Shown here: piece by piece, positions 1-8,571 of the stretch
Numbering within the stretch: the stretch's first letter is position 1
Layout of the letters: every line of letters begins with the position of its first letter
Assembly (NCBI RefSeq): GCF_019038395.1
Contig: NZ_JAGFXZ010000031.1
Coordinates: 1 to 34,274 of the forward strand
From: Acinetobacter sp. BY419
GTDB lineage: Bacteria > Pseudomonadota > Gammaproteobacteria > Pseudomonadales > Moraxellaceae
Length of the DNA stretch: 34,274 nt
Reading direction: 5' to 3'
Program-made: the position numbers and the translations under genes
Notes under the pieces: generated by a model
What the model was told of the DNA's origin: nothing
The model's database searches: none
The model's input: only the letters and a program-made list of their open reading frames with translations

Positions 1-120
1 ACGCAGAATAATTCGGTACTATTGAACATCAGGACTAGAGTTGTGAGTTTGGTGTGGTAACTCAACTGATGGCTCTAGTCCTCTTATTTTTCAAGTCAAT
101 TTCTTATCCGCGATTCGGGT
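1..120 (-). mobile_element. IS982-family element, right end only (continues left of window)
   Basis: This stretch matches the right end of the complete IS982-family element at 31535-32508 with about nine mismatches over roughly 117 bases (counted by eye, about 92% identity). The first 29 bases, read on the minus strand, encode the transposase start M-F-N-S-T-E-L-F-C. The terminal inverted repeat is acccgaatcg on the minus strand, ending near 120. The 10-bp inverted repeat upstream of the transposase start is kept (31-40 with 73-82). The rest of the element lies outside the window, so its integrity is unknown. Confidence 0.85.
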
Positions 121-311
121 TAATTAAAACCTGTCTATTTTATAGCTGTATCAAGAATATAAAATTGAAAATATTGGATATAAAAACGAGAAAATTAAAA
201 TTTAATCCATTTATTAATTTGGAAAATACTGGCTGTTGTTTTTCTGAGCTTCAGCCTGATTTGCATGCTTTATACTATTAAAAATATATTCTCAAACTAA
301 ATACTCGTACC

Positions 312-584
312 ATGACTGAATTAACCATTGAACAGGATGTCAATCAGCGCATTGAATTGATGCAGCAGCAAGGACTCGATCCGGTTGCTGTGATGTTGGG
401 ACATGAGGACTGGTTGAACTTTAGTGTTCAATCGAAAGTAGCATATACGCCTTTTGGTAGTGCTCGTCGTTATCAGCCTGCCTTAGGTGGCTTACTGCTG
501 GTACGTATTGATGAAATGCAGGCGGTGCGTGTAGTCACTCAAAGTGAACTGGATGCTTATGCACAAAGCAACCAGATTCTTTAA
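312..584 (+). CDS. Small conserved-looking protein of unknown function
   Basis: Ninety residues, acidic N-terminus, no signal peptide or membrane segment, no motif I recognise. The start is ATG with no good Shine-Dalgarno; the sequence just upstream is AT-rich and ends in the IS982 terminus about 190 bp away, so the native promoter may have been changed by that insertion. The middle contains a hydrophobic beta-like stretch (GGLLLVRIDEM) after an aromatic and arginine-rich turn. Codon use resembles the flanking core genes, which supports a real gene. It converges with gloB, leaving only 26 bp between stop codons. Function is unknown. Confidence 0.7.
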   Translation: MTELTIEQDVNQRIELMQQQGLDPVAVMLGHEDWLNFSVQSKVAYTPFGSARRYQPALGGLLLVRIDEMQAVRVVTQSELDAYAQSNQIL

Positions 585-610
585 TATTGATGATCGGAAC
601 TGAATCAGGT

Positions 611-1345
611 TTAAAACTGATCCTTCAGGGTTCTTAAGCGCTGGAATTCTTCCACGCTTTCAGCGCGCAGGAAAGGGTTCGTTTGCAATTCATCTTCAAT
701 GCTGCTTGGCAGCGTACACTGGCCTAACATACGTACACGCTCAATATGTTCGAAGCGTTCCAGAATCAACGGATTGTCCGGTTCGACATGTTTGGCAAAC
801 TGGGCATTCGCCAGGGTGTATTCATGGGTGCAATAGACCTGGGTGCGTGGTGGCAAGGCAGCCAGACGGGACAGTGAATGATACATCTGTGAATAAGTAC
901 CTTCAAAAACCCGGCCACAGCCCATGGCAAATAAAGTATCGCCGCAAAACAGCACATCAATTGCATCAATAAAATAAACAATATGGCCTAATGTATGTCC
1001 CGGCACAGCAATTACCTGAATATCTATTCCATGAAAATTAAACTGTTCTTCATGCTCAAGCGGATGAGTGATAAATGGAATTTTGCTCAGTTCTGCACGT
1101 GGGCCATAGACGGGAAGATTTTGTCCATGAATCAAACCCGGCACACCACCAATATGGTCTTTATGCCAGTGAGTCAGCCAGATCTGACTTATGACTAAAC
1201 CATGTTCGGCACAATAGGCCTGTACCAGTTCTGCTTCGGTTGGGTCAATCACGGCCACCTGATGCGACGTGGTATGTTCCAGCAACCAGATATAATTTTG
1301 CAGTGAATTCTGGACATCAATACAGTGAATTTTAAAAGGCATCAT
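611..1345 (-). CDS. gloB: Hydroxyacylglutathione hydrolase (glyoxalase II)
   Basis: Hydrolyses S-D-lactoylglutathione to D-lactate and glutathione, the second step of methylglyoxal detoxification in the cytoplasm. It has the metallo-beta-lactamase fold with a complete two-metal site: T-H-W-H-K-D-H (H59, H61, D63, H64), then H117 in VPGHTLGH, D136 in FCGDTLF, and H174 in CTHEYT. The C-terminal region after H174 (NAQFAKHVEPDN) fits the glyoxalase II substrate-binding helical domain rather than a general lactamase-fold hydrolase. At 244 residues it is near the family's usual 250-260. Two adjacent ATG codons (1345 and 1342) could start it; neither has a strong Shine-Dalgarno. No glyoxalase I gene is nearby. 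Confidence 0.92.
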   Translation of the reverse strand: MMPFKIHCIDVQNSLQNYIWLLEHTTSHQVAVIDPTEAELVQAYCAEHGLVISQIWLTHWHKDHIGGVPGLIHGQNLPVYGPRAELSKIPFITHPLEHEEQFNFHGIDIQVIAVPGHTLGHIVYFIDAIDVLFCGDTLFAMGCGRVFEGTYSQMYHSLSRLAALPPRTQVYCTHEYTLANAQFAKHVEPDNPLILERFEHIERVRMLGQCTLPSSIEDELQTNPFLRAESVEEFQRLRTLKDQF

Positions 1346-1462
1346 AGGGCATCAGACCAAATCGATATTAAGAATAAAATAGCATAAATTCAGATGACCA
1401 GGAGCTTGCAGATTTTATCTGCTCATCCGCGATTATTTTCGTTTATGTCGAATTTGAACAAT

Positions 1463-2050
1463 TTATAATTCTGGATCATCAACGCTTACAGCATTACCAA
1501 TGGTATAAAAGTGTCCACCGGCCACATGGTGAATACTTTTCCATTCTTCATCCACTTCATGATAATGCCAGTGACCGTCGCGGAAGACCCGATCATCGGC
1601 ATAGGCAGCAATTACCTTGCCAATAAACAGGTCATGCATTTGCTGGTTATGAGGCTCGGAAATCAGCTCACAGAGTATCCAGGCCGCGCAGCCTTGCACC
1701 ACAGGAATATTAAAATTTGAAAATTTAAATAATTCTACTCCAGATTGCGCCAGTTTGTCCGGGACATTATGCAGGCTCAGCGTACCCAGACGATAGACCA
1801 TATTTAGCTGTTTCAGGGTGGGAATTTGCAGGGCGAAATATCCTGAATTTTCGATAATGTTTCGGGTCTTGGTGCTTTTGTCGAGAACTACAGTCACTTT
1901 GGCTGGGCTGAATTCCAGTGCACATGCCCAGGCTGCTGCCATGACATCAGTATCCTGCTGATCTTGAGCAGACACCAGTACAGTCGGACCATGGGTAATC
2001 AGACGATAGGCTTTTTCTAGGGGAACACTTTGAATATGGGAGTTTGCCAT
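1463..2050 (-). CDS. Flavin reductase-like (FMN-binding split-barrel) protein
   Basis: A 195-residue protein with the flavin reductase-like domain: an N-terminal GPTVLVSAQD strand, MAAAWACALEFSPAKVTVVLDKSTKT (the typical region where these proteins bind FMN), and N-I-I-E-N-S-G-Y-F-A-L-Q-I-P. The family binds FMN and often reduces it with NAD(P)H or partners an oxygenase; no oxygenase is adjacent, so the substrate is open. It lies upstream of gloB on the same strand with a 117-bp gap and is divergent from the PhzF-like gene. Start is the ATG at 2050 with weak ribosome binding site. Confidence 0.85.
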   Translation of the reverse strand: MANSHIQSVPLEKAYRLITHGPTVLVSAQDQQDTDVMAAAWACALEFSPAKVTVVLDKSTKTRNIIENSGYFALQIPTLKQLNMVYRLGTLSLHNVPDKLAQSGVELFKFSNFNIPVVQGCAAWILCELISEPHNQQMHDLFIGKVIAAYADDRVFRDGHWHYHEVDEEWKSIHHVAGGHFYTIGNAVSVDDPEL

Positions 2051-2169
2051 GTAGCACCATTTGCTTTATTTATTAAACAAGCTAGATTAATGAGATCCTT
2101 GACATATTCAAGTTCATTCTTGCAAAAAAGCTTTTAAACTAGAGATCGTAATGTTCAGGAACTGAAAAA

Positions 2170-2991
2170 ATGAAAATGTACCAGGTCGATGCGTTTACCA
2201 CGGAACTGTTTAAAGGCAATCCTGCAGCCGTAATTGTACTGGATGACTGGCTCGAAGATAGCCTGATGCAAAATATCGCCTTGGAAAATAATCTGTCAGA
2301 AACGGCTTTTGTTAAAGTCATGGATAGTGACAATTATGCGATCCGCTGGTTTACGCCAACCAAGGAAGTGGATTTTTGTGGTCATGCGACATTAGCAAGC
2401 AGTTTTGTGCTATTCAATCAATTTGCCACAGAGAAAAAGATTCATTTTCATGTAAAAGATTTTGGCATCTTTGTGGTCCGGCAGGATGCGGATGGCAAGA
2501 TCAGAATGAACTTTCCGATCCGTCGTGCAGAACCCGTTTCCGAATATCCTGAAGCTTTGAGACGGGCCTTAAGTAAACCGTTTAAACAGGTTTATCTGAA
2601 TGCACAGGGCTATATAGTTGAATATGAATCGGTACAGGATGTGCTGGATGAAACGCCTGATTTTGAACTGTTGAAACAGCTGAATGGCAAGCGTACAGCG
2701 ATTACGGCCCAGAATACCTTTCTAGATGTGGCGATCACCTCACAAGACAAGCAATATGACTGTATTTCACGTTATTTTGCACCGAGTAACGGAATCAATG
2801 AAGACCCGGTAACAGGTTCGATTCATACCGGAATTGCACCGCTCTGGGCTGAGAAACTCGGTAAAAATGAACTGGTTGCCTATCAGGCATCAGCGCGTGG
2901 TGGCGTACTGTACTGTGCCTTGCAAGATCAGGAACGAATTGAAATTTCCGGTTATGGCAAGCTATATATGCAGGCTGAAATTTATATTTAA
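2170..2991 (+). CDS. PhzF-family isomerase/epimerase-like protein
   Basis: At 273 residues this matches the PhzF family, two pseudo-symmetric beta-barrel halves of the diaminopimelate epimerase fold. Visible family motifs are NPAAVIVLDD near residue 17, NLSETAFV with the catalytic glutamate E44, the glycine/histidine motif CGHATLAS, and GINEDPVTGSIHTG in the C-terminal half. The true PhzF isomerises a phenazine precursor, but this gene has no phenazine neighbours, so the in vivo substrate is unknown and general isomerase is all that can be said. A Shine-Dalgarno-like cagga lies upstream of the ATG. The intergenic region with the divergent flavin reductase gene (2051-2169) should hold both promoters. 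Confidence 0.88.
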   Translation: MKMYQVDAFTTELFKGNPAAVIVLDDWLEDSLMQNIALENNLSETAFVKVMDSDNYAIRWFTPTKEVDFCGHATLASSFVLFNQFATEKKIHFHVKDFGIFVVRQDADGKIRMNFPIRRAEPVSEYPEALRRALSKPFKQVYLNAQGYIVEYESVQDVLDETPDFELLKQLNGKRTAITAQNTFLDVAITSQDKQYDCISRYFAPSNGINEDPVTGSIHTGIAPLWAEKLGKNELVAYQASARGGVLYCALQDQERIEISGYGKLYMQAEIYI

Positions 2992-3126
2992 TTACATAGA
3001 TATGCATGTCGTCAGGTGAGGCGGCATGTTATTTTGATGATTCGGCTTGGAATAGATTTTTCAGAAAAAGAATCATTCTCTAAGATGGGCGCGAGTAAAA
3101 ATTTATATTTATAATTTGGATGAAGA

Positions 3127-5892
3127 ATGTTGCTACGTTATAAAAATTTAAGTCTGGCTATTGTCTTGTCTGGCTGTAGTGCACTAAGTTTTGCACAACC
3201 TGTTTTGGTGAAAACTGAACAGAATGTTGAAGAATATCGTCTGGATAATGGTCTGCGCATTATTCTGGCACCGAATGATAAAGAAAATAAAGTTTTTATG
3301 AATACGGTCTATCTGACCGGTTCCCTAAATGATCCTCAAGGCAAGGGTGGTCTGGCCCATCTGCTGGAACATTTAGCCTTTAAAGGCACAAAAAATGTCA
3401 AAGGAGATGAATTCCAGCGTCGACTGGATCAATATACTTTAATGACCAATGCCAGTACCGATTATTACTCGACCAAATATACCAATGTGATTCGTCCTGA
3501 GAAAACTGCATTAAGTGAAATCATTTTTCTGGAAGCCGAACGTATGGACAAGCTGGTCCTCCAGGAAAAATACGTACCGACTGAAATTGATATTGTAAAA
3601 CGTGAGCGTGAAATCCGGCTGGATCAGCCGTTTTCGGTTTTGATTGATCAGGTGTTTAAATCGGCCTATGGCAATCAGTATTTAGGCCGTTTGCCCATTG
3701 GTGACCTGAATGAACTGCAATCCATTAATATGCAGGAATTAAACCGTTTTTACCGTAATTGGTATGCACCGAATAATGCCTTTGTGGTCATTTCAGGTAA
3801 GTTTGACAAGGCCGAGGTCTTAAAACAGCTGGATACACATTTCAGTCCGATTCAGTCCAGAAGTGTACCGGCGCAAGTGAAAGTCCCAGCGCTTAAACCG
3901 GAACAGATCAAACAGCGTGAATTTACCGTGCGAAAAGGCAGTGATCTGGCCAAGTTTAATATTTATTTAAATCAATCAGAAGAAAGTATTAAAACGGCTT
4001 TGGCCGTTTCGCCAACGTTATACACTTTGCAGCCGAGCGGACATCTGTATCAGAGTATGGTGGAAACTGGAAAGTCGACCGCTGTGCAAGCCAGCACCTG
4101 GCTTGATAAAGACTTTAATCTGGTGTTTATGGGGGCAATCTATGCACCGAATCATCAGGCACAAGCCATAGAACAGGGGCTGATTCAAGGCGTAGAACAG
4201 AGTCAGCCATTTACCGAGGCAGAGTTAAACCGGGCTAAAAATCTGACCCGGAATCAGGCCGACAATATTAAAAATAGTGCTACCGCTTTGGGTTCGCGTT
4301 TAAGTGATTATGCTGTGGCTTATTCGGGTGACTGGAGCCAGTATTTTAAAGATCTGAATGCGATTCAAAACTTGAATGTCAATCAGGTCAATCAGGTCTA
4401 TAAGAGTTTTTTAAAGCCTGAATACCGTATTTCAGGCAATATCTTGCCAACACCGGAAGATCAGAAAAAAGCGCAGGAACTGGCGCAAACAGAAGTGCCG
4501 GCAAAAACCCTGGATCAGCAGGCTGTAGCAGAAGAACCACTCAAAGATGTCAGTGTTTATCAGGCAGAAGTAAAGCAATATTTACAGCAGTCCAAACAGT
4601 ATTTGCATAGTAAAGATAAACAGATTCAGCGTGGCAAATTAAAAAATGGCATTAAATATGCACTGTTTCCGACCACTACCCGCGATGACAAGGTCTATGC
4701 CACAATTTCCCTGGATTTTGGTACCGCACAAAGTCTGATGAATAAAGGCGAGATTCTGGATCTGACGGCTTATTTAGTGTTGCGTTCATCGAAAACTCAG
4801 AGCTTGCAGCAGATTGCCGATAAAATTATTGAAGTCGGTGGTTCGGCGACTGCCAGTGCATCCGGCAATGGCCTGAACATACAGATCAGCGCCAAAAAAG
4901 AAAAGTTTGAAGAATTTTTTCAGTATGTCGTTGATGTGCTAAAAACGCCGGCATTTGAGCAAAGCCAGTTTGACTTGATTAAAGGACAAACTTTATCCAG
5001 TCTGGATCGTCCTTATACCGAACCAGATACGGTGTCGAGCTTGACGATGGCCCGAACGATCGAGGTCTATCAGCCTGGAGATTTGCGTTTTCATTTCGAA
5101 CCTGAGCTGGCCAAAAAGCAGTACCAGAATGTGACTCGTGAACAGGTATTGGCACTATATCAGCAGTTTTTGAAAACCCAGCATGCACAAATTGCGGTCA
5201 CGGGTGAGTTTAATCCAAAATCGATGCAAAAAACGCTGAAAAACAGTTTTTCGGACTGGAAAGCCGCCCAGCCCTATGAGCGTTTGAAATCGGAATATAG
5301 AGCCTATTCAGCCAAAAAAATTCATGCTTTGTCTGAGCAGCGTGAATTCGGGAGTTATCAGGCATTTATGAGTATGCCGGTCGGTGCGGATCATGCCGAT
5401 GCGCCTGCATTACAGGTATTGCGATATATTCTGGGTGATTCACAGCTGTCGTCACGGTTGGCGCAAGAGCTACGCGAGAAAAATGCACTGGTCTATGGTT
5501 TTAGTGCGGATATGCAACTCGATGAATGGGCAGATGCCGGTGCAATGATGATTAGTGCCAATTATACGGCTGGAAAATCTGCCCAAGTGTCTCAGGCAGT
5601 GCATAAGGTACTTAATGAACTGTTAACACGTGGTGTAACTGAACAGGAAGTAGAAGCCGCAAAAGCCAGCATCTTGAAACAGCGTCTCACCGCACTGGAA
5701 GATGATCGCCGTATTCATACTATGCTGATTCCACAGCTGGAAAAAGACCGTAATCTGGTTTACCGGGAAAAACGTGATCAAGCGATTGCCCAACTCAGTA
5801 AAGCCGATATTGATGCCATGATTAAAAAACACATCAAGCCAGATCAGCTGGTTGAAGTGATGGCCGATCAGTATGGGAAAGAAGTTAAATAA
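3127..5892 (+). CDS. Large periplasmic M16 (pitrilysin-like) zinc metalloprotease
   Basis: A 921-residue protein with an N-terminal export signal and two M16 units in one chain. The first unit has the inverted zinc motif H-L-L-E-H (H78, E81, H82) in GGLAHLLEHLAFKGT, with the third ligand probably E160 in VKRERE. The second unit, from about residue 505, starts with GKLKNGIKYALFP and lacks an HxxEH motif, as expected for the inactive clamshell half. The signal is ambiguous: LSGC at residues 14-17 could be a lipobox, while SFA-QP at 22-26 looks like an ordinary Sec cleavage site. Shine-Dalgarno ggatgaag precedes the ATG. The family degrades peptides and damaged polypeptides; the substrate here is unknown. 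A terminator follows. Confidence 0.93.
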   Translation: MLLRYKNLSLAIVLSGCSALSFAQPVLVKTEQNVEEYRLDNGLRIILAPNDKENKVFMNTVYLTGSLNDPQGKGGLAHLLEHLAFKGTKNVKGDEFQRRLDQYTLMTNASTDYYSTKYTNVIRPEKTALSEIIFLEAERMDKLVLQEKYVPTEIDIVKREREIRLDQPFSVLIDQVFKSAYGNQYLGRLPIGDLNELQSINMQELNRFYRNWYAPNNAFVVISGKFDKAEVLKQLDTHFSPIQSRSVPAQVKVPALKPEQIKQREFTVRKGSDLAKFNIYLNQSEESIKTALAVSPTLYTLQPSGHLYQSMVETGKSTAVQASTWLDKDFNLVFMGAIYAPNHQAQAIEQGLIQGVEQSQPFTEAELNRAKNLTRNQADNIKNSATALGSRLSDYAVAYSGDWSQYFKDLNAIQNLNVNQVNQVYKSFLKPEYRISGNILPTPEDQKKAQELAQTEVPAKTLDQQAVAEEPLKDVSVYQAEVKQYLQQSKQYLHSKDKQIQRGKLKNGIKYALFPTTTRDDKVYATISLDFGTAQSLMNKGEILDLTAYLVLRSSKTQSLQQIADKIIEVGGSATASASGNGLNIQISAKKEKFEEFFQYVVDVLKTPAFEQSQFDLIKGQTLSSLDRPYTEPDTVSSLTMARTIEVYQPGDLRFHFEPELAKKQYQNVTREQVLALYQQFLKTQHAQIAVTGEFNPKSMQKTLKNSFSDWKAAQPYERLKSEYRAYSAKKIHALSEQREFGSYQAFMSMPVGADHADAPALQVLRYILGDSQLSSRLAQELREKNALVYGFSADMQLDEWADAGAMMISANYTAGKSAQVSQAVHKVLNELLTRGVTEQEVEAAKASILKQRLTALEDDRRIHTMLIPQLEKDRNLVYREKRDQAIAQLSKADIDAMIKKHIKPDQLVEVMADQYGKEVK

Positions 5893-5929
5893 AAACCTGA
5901 ATTATTATGGGCTTATAATAAAGGTTTTC
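5892..5929 (+). terminator. Intrinsic terminator of the M16 protease gene
   Basis: aaaacct and aggtttt pair around an inner ttattat/ataataa stem, with a small bulge and a gggctt loop. The hairpin begins at the stop codon and ends in a short T run. Confidence 0.65.
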
Positions 5930-5982
5930 ATTCTAACTAAAATCCTCTGATCTTATTTGCTACTTTTGTTTCGGCAAAATGA

Positions 5983-6026
5983 GAAGCAGAGCTTCGCAAG
6001 GAAACCATCTTGCGGAGCAATGCTCC
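5983..6026. repeat. Three overlapping palindromes in the intergenic region
   Basis: Three hairpins share arms: gaagc-aga-gcttc (5983-5995), gcttcgcaag-8 nt-cttgcggagc (5991-6018, one G:U pair) and ggagc-aat-gctcc (6014-6026). Because arms are shared they cannot all form at once. The rest of the 5930-6207 gap shows no convincing gene. The element looks like a repetitive extragenic palindrome, but only one copy was found in this window. Confidence 0.5.
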
Positions 6027-6207
6027 TCACGCAAAACTCGTCAGCTACCATCGAGTTATAAATTTATCGCAGAAACAAACACTATCTAATATTGATCTGC
6101 CTCAAACAGTTGCGGATGACGTTTACGTGTATCCACTTGCATAGAAAATTCTAAAAATAAAAACTTAGTTTATTTCTTGACTAGTTCTCCTTTAGTCAGA
6201 GGGTTTT

Positions 6208-7272
6208 TTATAAGCGATAAAACGCTTTAGCATTCTCATAAAAGATCGGCTTTAACGCATTTTCATTGTAGTCCTGAACAATATCGCTAAAGGCATCAAT
6301 GATATTGCTGAGTGAGCTGCTGACACTGTCCATCGGAAAGTTGGACGCAAACATCACACGTTCAGAACCAAAACAGTGTAAGGCATGCTGAATCAGGGGA
6401 GCTGCACGTTCCAATAATTCCTGTTTGCTTGCCAGTCGTTTCTGCTGATGAAAATCATGACCTAAAACGGGCATAAACAAGCCAGACATTTTAGTAGATA
6501 CATTTTTGCATTCGGACAGTTCAGCCAGTTGCTCTTTCCAGTCTGAAAATATCTGGGCGCGATCTTGTTCGGTCTTGCCTGTGGCTTTGCCCACTTTGCC
6601 AAATAAGCCTGCAGGTGTACCGAGATGATCCAGCACGATAGGTGTATCGGGAAAGGCTTTGGCCAGAGCAATCACATCAGAAATCTGAGTAGAGTAAACC
6701 CATGCATCAAAACTTAAATCCTGCTTGGCCAGTTCCTCAAAGCCTTTCAGGAAATCTTTGTTGCAATAAAGATGCGGTTCATTGGTCCAGGCATGAATGC
6801 CTTTATCTGGATGTACCGCAGCCATTTTACGGATGCCGCGAAATCTTGGAGACGCTTCCCGATGTAGTTGAATCAGTTGCTTGAAACTTTTCTGTCGTGG
6901 GTCCGCCGTGGCGACAATCCCACCTAGCCGGATATTATGCTGATCAAAAGGAAGTCCAGCGATAAAACGGGTTTCATCCACCACGCCTGTGCCTTGCTGG
7001 TCATGCCAGCTGGCTTCGACATGTACTATCTGCTCAACTTCATAATGTCCTACATCTTTCTTGTAATTTGCAGGAAGGTAAGGTGCGGTCAGGTGCTGGG
7101 TCAGGCCAATGGTCTCAATGACATCTTTAGGCTTTAGCAGCCGGACCATTTTGTCCAGCAATCTGGGGTGCTTGCCGAACAGCTTTACCGCGAGCGCTGC
7201 TGCATGTGGCGTGTTATAAGGATCCCATTGGTGAATATGCGGATCAATCATCGGGAAGGGAAGCTGCTGCAT
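6208..7272 (-). CDS. Amidohydrolase_2-family metal-dependent hydrolase
   Basis: A 354-residue TIM-barrel protein of the Amidohydrolase_2 type, the group that includes L-fuconolactonase, rhamnonolactonase and 2-pyrone-4,6-dicarboxylate hydrolase. The N-terminal motif M-I-D-P-H-I-H (H12, H14) is the first metal-ligand strand; VLDHLGTP is the conserved late-strand histidine; and MFASNFPMDS near the C-terminus carries the catalytic aspartate. A long insert between strand 1 and FRGIRKM is typical of this branch. Substrate cannot be assigned; hydrolysis of a lactone or a cyclic C-C/C-O bond is the family theme. A Shine-Dalgarno aagg precedes the ATG. It stands alone, with a terminator between it and the upstream-oriented DUF3144 gene. 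Confidence 0.85.
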   Translation of the reverse strand: MQQLPFPMIDPHIHQWDPYNTPHAAALAVKLFGKHPRLLDKMVRLLKPKDVIETIGLTQHLTAPYLPANYKKDVGHYEVEQIVHVEASWHDQQGTGVVDETRFIAGLPFDQHNIRLGGIVATADPRQKSFKQLIQLHREASPRFRGIRKMAAVHPDKGIHAWTNEPHLYCNKDFLKGFEELAKQDLSFDAWVYSTQISDVIALAKAFPDTPIVLDHLGTPAGLFGKVGKATGKTEQDRAQIFSDWKEQLAELSECKNVSTKMSGLFMPVLGHDFHQQKRLASKQELLERAAPLIQHALHCFGSERVMFASNFPMDSVSSSLSNIIDAFSDIVQDYNENALKPIFYENAKAFYRL

Positions 7273-7357
7273 AGAATGCCTTGTTTTAGTTTATTTATTG
7301 TTCAATTTATATAGGGCCAAAATCAGTTTAAAGTCAATATGATAAATTCCAGTAAAT

Positions 7358-7381
7358 AAAAAAAGCCCCGTAGGGCTTTTC
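7358..7381 (-). terminator. Intrinsic terminator downstream of the DUF3144 gene
   Basis: aaaagcccc-gta-gggctttt hairpin with A and T runs on both sides. It lies 10 bp past the DUF3144 stop codon on the minus strand. Confidence 0.85.
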
Positions 7382-7390
7382 ATATTTTAA

Positions 7391-7792
7391 TCAATGATCG
7401 TGCTTGTGATCATGGTTATGCTTATTGGCATGAAACTCTTCATTGTGACGGAAACGTAAATAGTTTTCGAACTGTTCACAGTATTCATCATAGTTATCTT
7501 CCAGCATCATTTGAAACTGCTGCAAAATATAAGACATAACCTGATCTTTGGCATCGCGCATTTCGTTGCCATCTTTAAAGTTATTCGCTGCAACCCAGGT
7601 ATTGAAACGGGCAGTACCAAATAACATCGCTGCACTAACTTGACCGCGCTTATCACTTGGTTTTTCCTGGGAGCCTTTTTCTACGCGGCAAAACTCGTTG
7701 GCTTGTTGAATAAATTCATCAGCACGTTCAAAGAATGCCGCATTTAACGCTTCTTCTTCGGTTACATCGGTTGCTTCAATCTTTTGAACCAT
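7391..7792 (-). CDS. DUF3144-family protein with histidine-rich tail
   Basis: A 133-residue, mostly helical, acidic protein. The pattern FFERADEFIQQANE, then VSAAMLFGTARFNTWVAAN, then a C-terminal helix ending near FENYLRFRHN matches the DUF3144 family, which has no established function. The last 15 residues add an unusual tail, H-A-N-K-H-N-H-D-H-K-H-D-H, rich in alternating histidine and so a plausible Zn/Ni/Co binder or chaperone-like tail; that role is inference. A good Shine-Dalgarno (aggaac) lies 5-6 nt before the ATG. The gene has its own terminator, so it is monocistronic. It is divergent from the gene at 7894. Confidence 0.8.
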   Translation of the reverse strand: MVQKIEATDVTEEEALNAAFFERADEFIQQANEFCRVEKGSQEKPSDKRGQVSAAMLFGTARFNTWVAANNFKDGNEMRDAKDQVMSYILQQFQMMLEDNYDEYCEQFENYLRFRHNEEFHANKHNHDHKHDH

Positions 7793-7893
7793 GAATTTGT
7801 TCCTAACACTAAAATCTCAATTGCTAATTATAGGCAAAGCCTTGCAGAAACTAAACCTTTGCCTTAATCTAAAAATAGCCTAAGTAAATAAAA

Positions 7894-8535
7894 GTGAATG
7901 CCATGCAGGATGTGATTGCAGTACAAAGTCTAAAAAGCGACATTGCTTTATTGCGCCAGAATATCTGGCCACCGGCAAATCTGGCCAATGTTGAAGGCTT
8001 GCCGATTTATTATGGTAGCCAGTCACAGGTGGCTGAATATTACAGCCAATGGCTCGGTCTGATTGAAAGAGCTCAGGATCTGTTTCAGCCTTTTATGGAA
8101 GATGAAGTCTTAGATGCCATCCATCTTCCAAGTCATTTAAACCTGCCGCTATTTTATTTTCATGTTGACCGGATCCGGATCAATAAAACCCGTGCCAAAG
8201 AATCCAAAACTTTTCGTGGGGTCGCCAGCCTGATCGAAAAGTGCGGGCAGTTTGAACCTGAGCAAGTGGCAGCCATGCGGCAATGGCTCGACAGTGACGA
8301 TACCGCAGCTTTGGTCGCCCACCGCGAGTTTGTAGATTTACGCACTTATGTGTTTCAGCATGGGCAAAGCGAATATACGCGCACCCGTTTTTATGTAAAT
8401 GGGATCGTGCTGAGTGTCGAGCTACACTTTGAACTGGTCGATGCACGTGATAAACCGCGTAAGCAACGTAGTGACAGTTATAATGATCCTCTAGCAGATA
8501 ACCATACCTGGAAAGTATTTGGAAAATATCGCTAG
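7894..8535 (+). CDS. Hypothetical cytoplasmic protein, 213 aa
   Basis: I do not recognise this protein. It is soluble, without signal peptide or membrane helices, and mixed in predicted structure. Visible blocks are GLPIYYGSQSQVAEYYSQWL, a helical middle (FEPEQVAAMRQWLDSDD) and a C-terminal beta-rich segment (RTRFYVNGIVLSVELHFEL) ending in basic residues. The first possible start is GTG at 7894; the ATG at 7903 is an alternative three codons in. Neither has a strong Shine-Dalgarno. It converges on the CYTH-CHAD gene with a 22-bp gap that holds a hairpin. Codon use matches the core neighbours, so it is probably a real chromosomal gene. Confidence 0.7.
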   Translation: MNAMQDVIAVQSLKSDIALLRQNIWPPANLANVEGLPIYYGSQSQVAEYYSQWLGLIERAQDLFQPFMEDEVLDAIHLPSHLNLPLFYFHVDRIRINKTRAKESKTFRGVASLIEKCGQFEPEQVAAMRQWLDSDDTAALVAHREFVDLRTYVFQHGQSEYTRTRFYVNGIVLSVELHFELVDARDKPRKQRSDSYNDPLADNHTWKVFGKYR

Positions 8536-8548
8536 TACAGTTTTACCG

Positions 8549-8571
8549 AGCCCTGTCTTACCAGAAGGGCT
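8549..8571. terminator. Hairpin between convergent genes, possible bidirectional terminator
   Basis: agccct-11 nt-agggct inverted repeat overlaps the end of the CYTH-CHAD gene. No strong T run follows on the plus side, so termination is uncertain. Confidence 0.35.

Noticed and set aside
54..281. Open frame of 75 codons at the left edge
   Set aside because: It runs from inside the IS982 end into AT-rich sequence, has no Shine-Dalgarno and a low-complexity composition typical of a chance frame.
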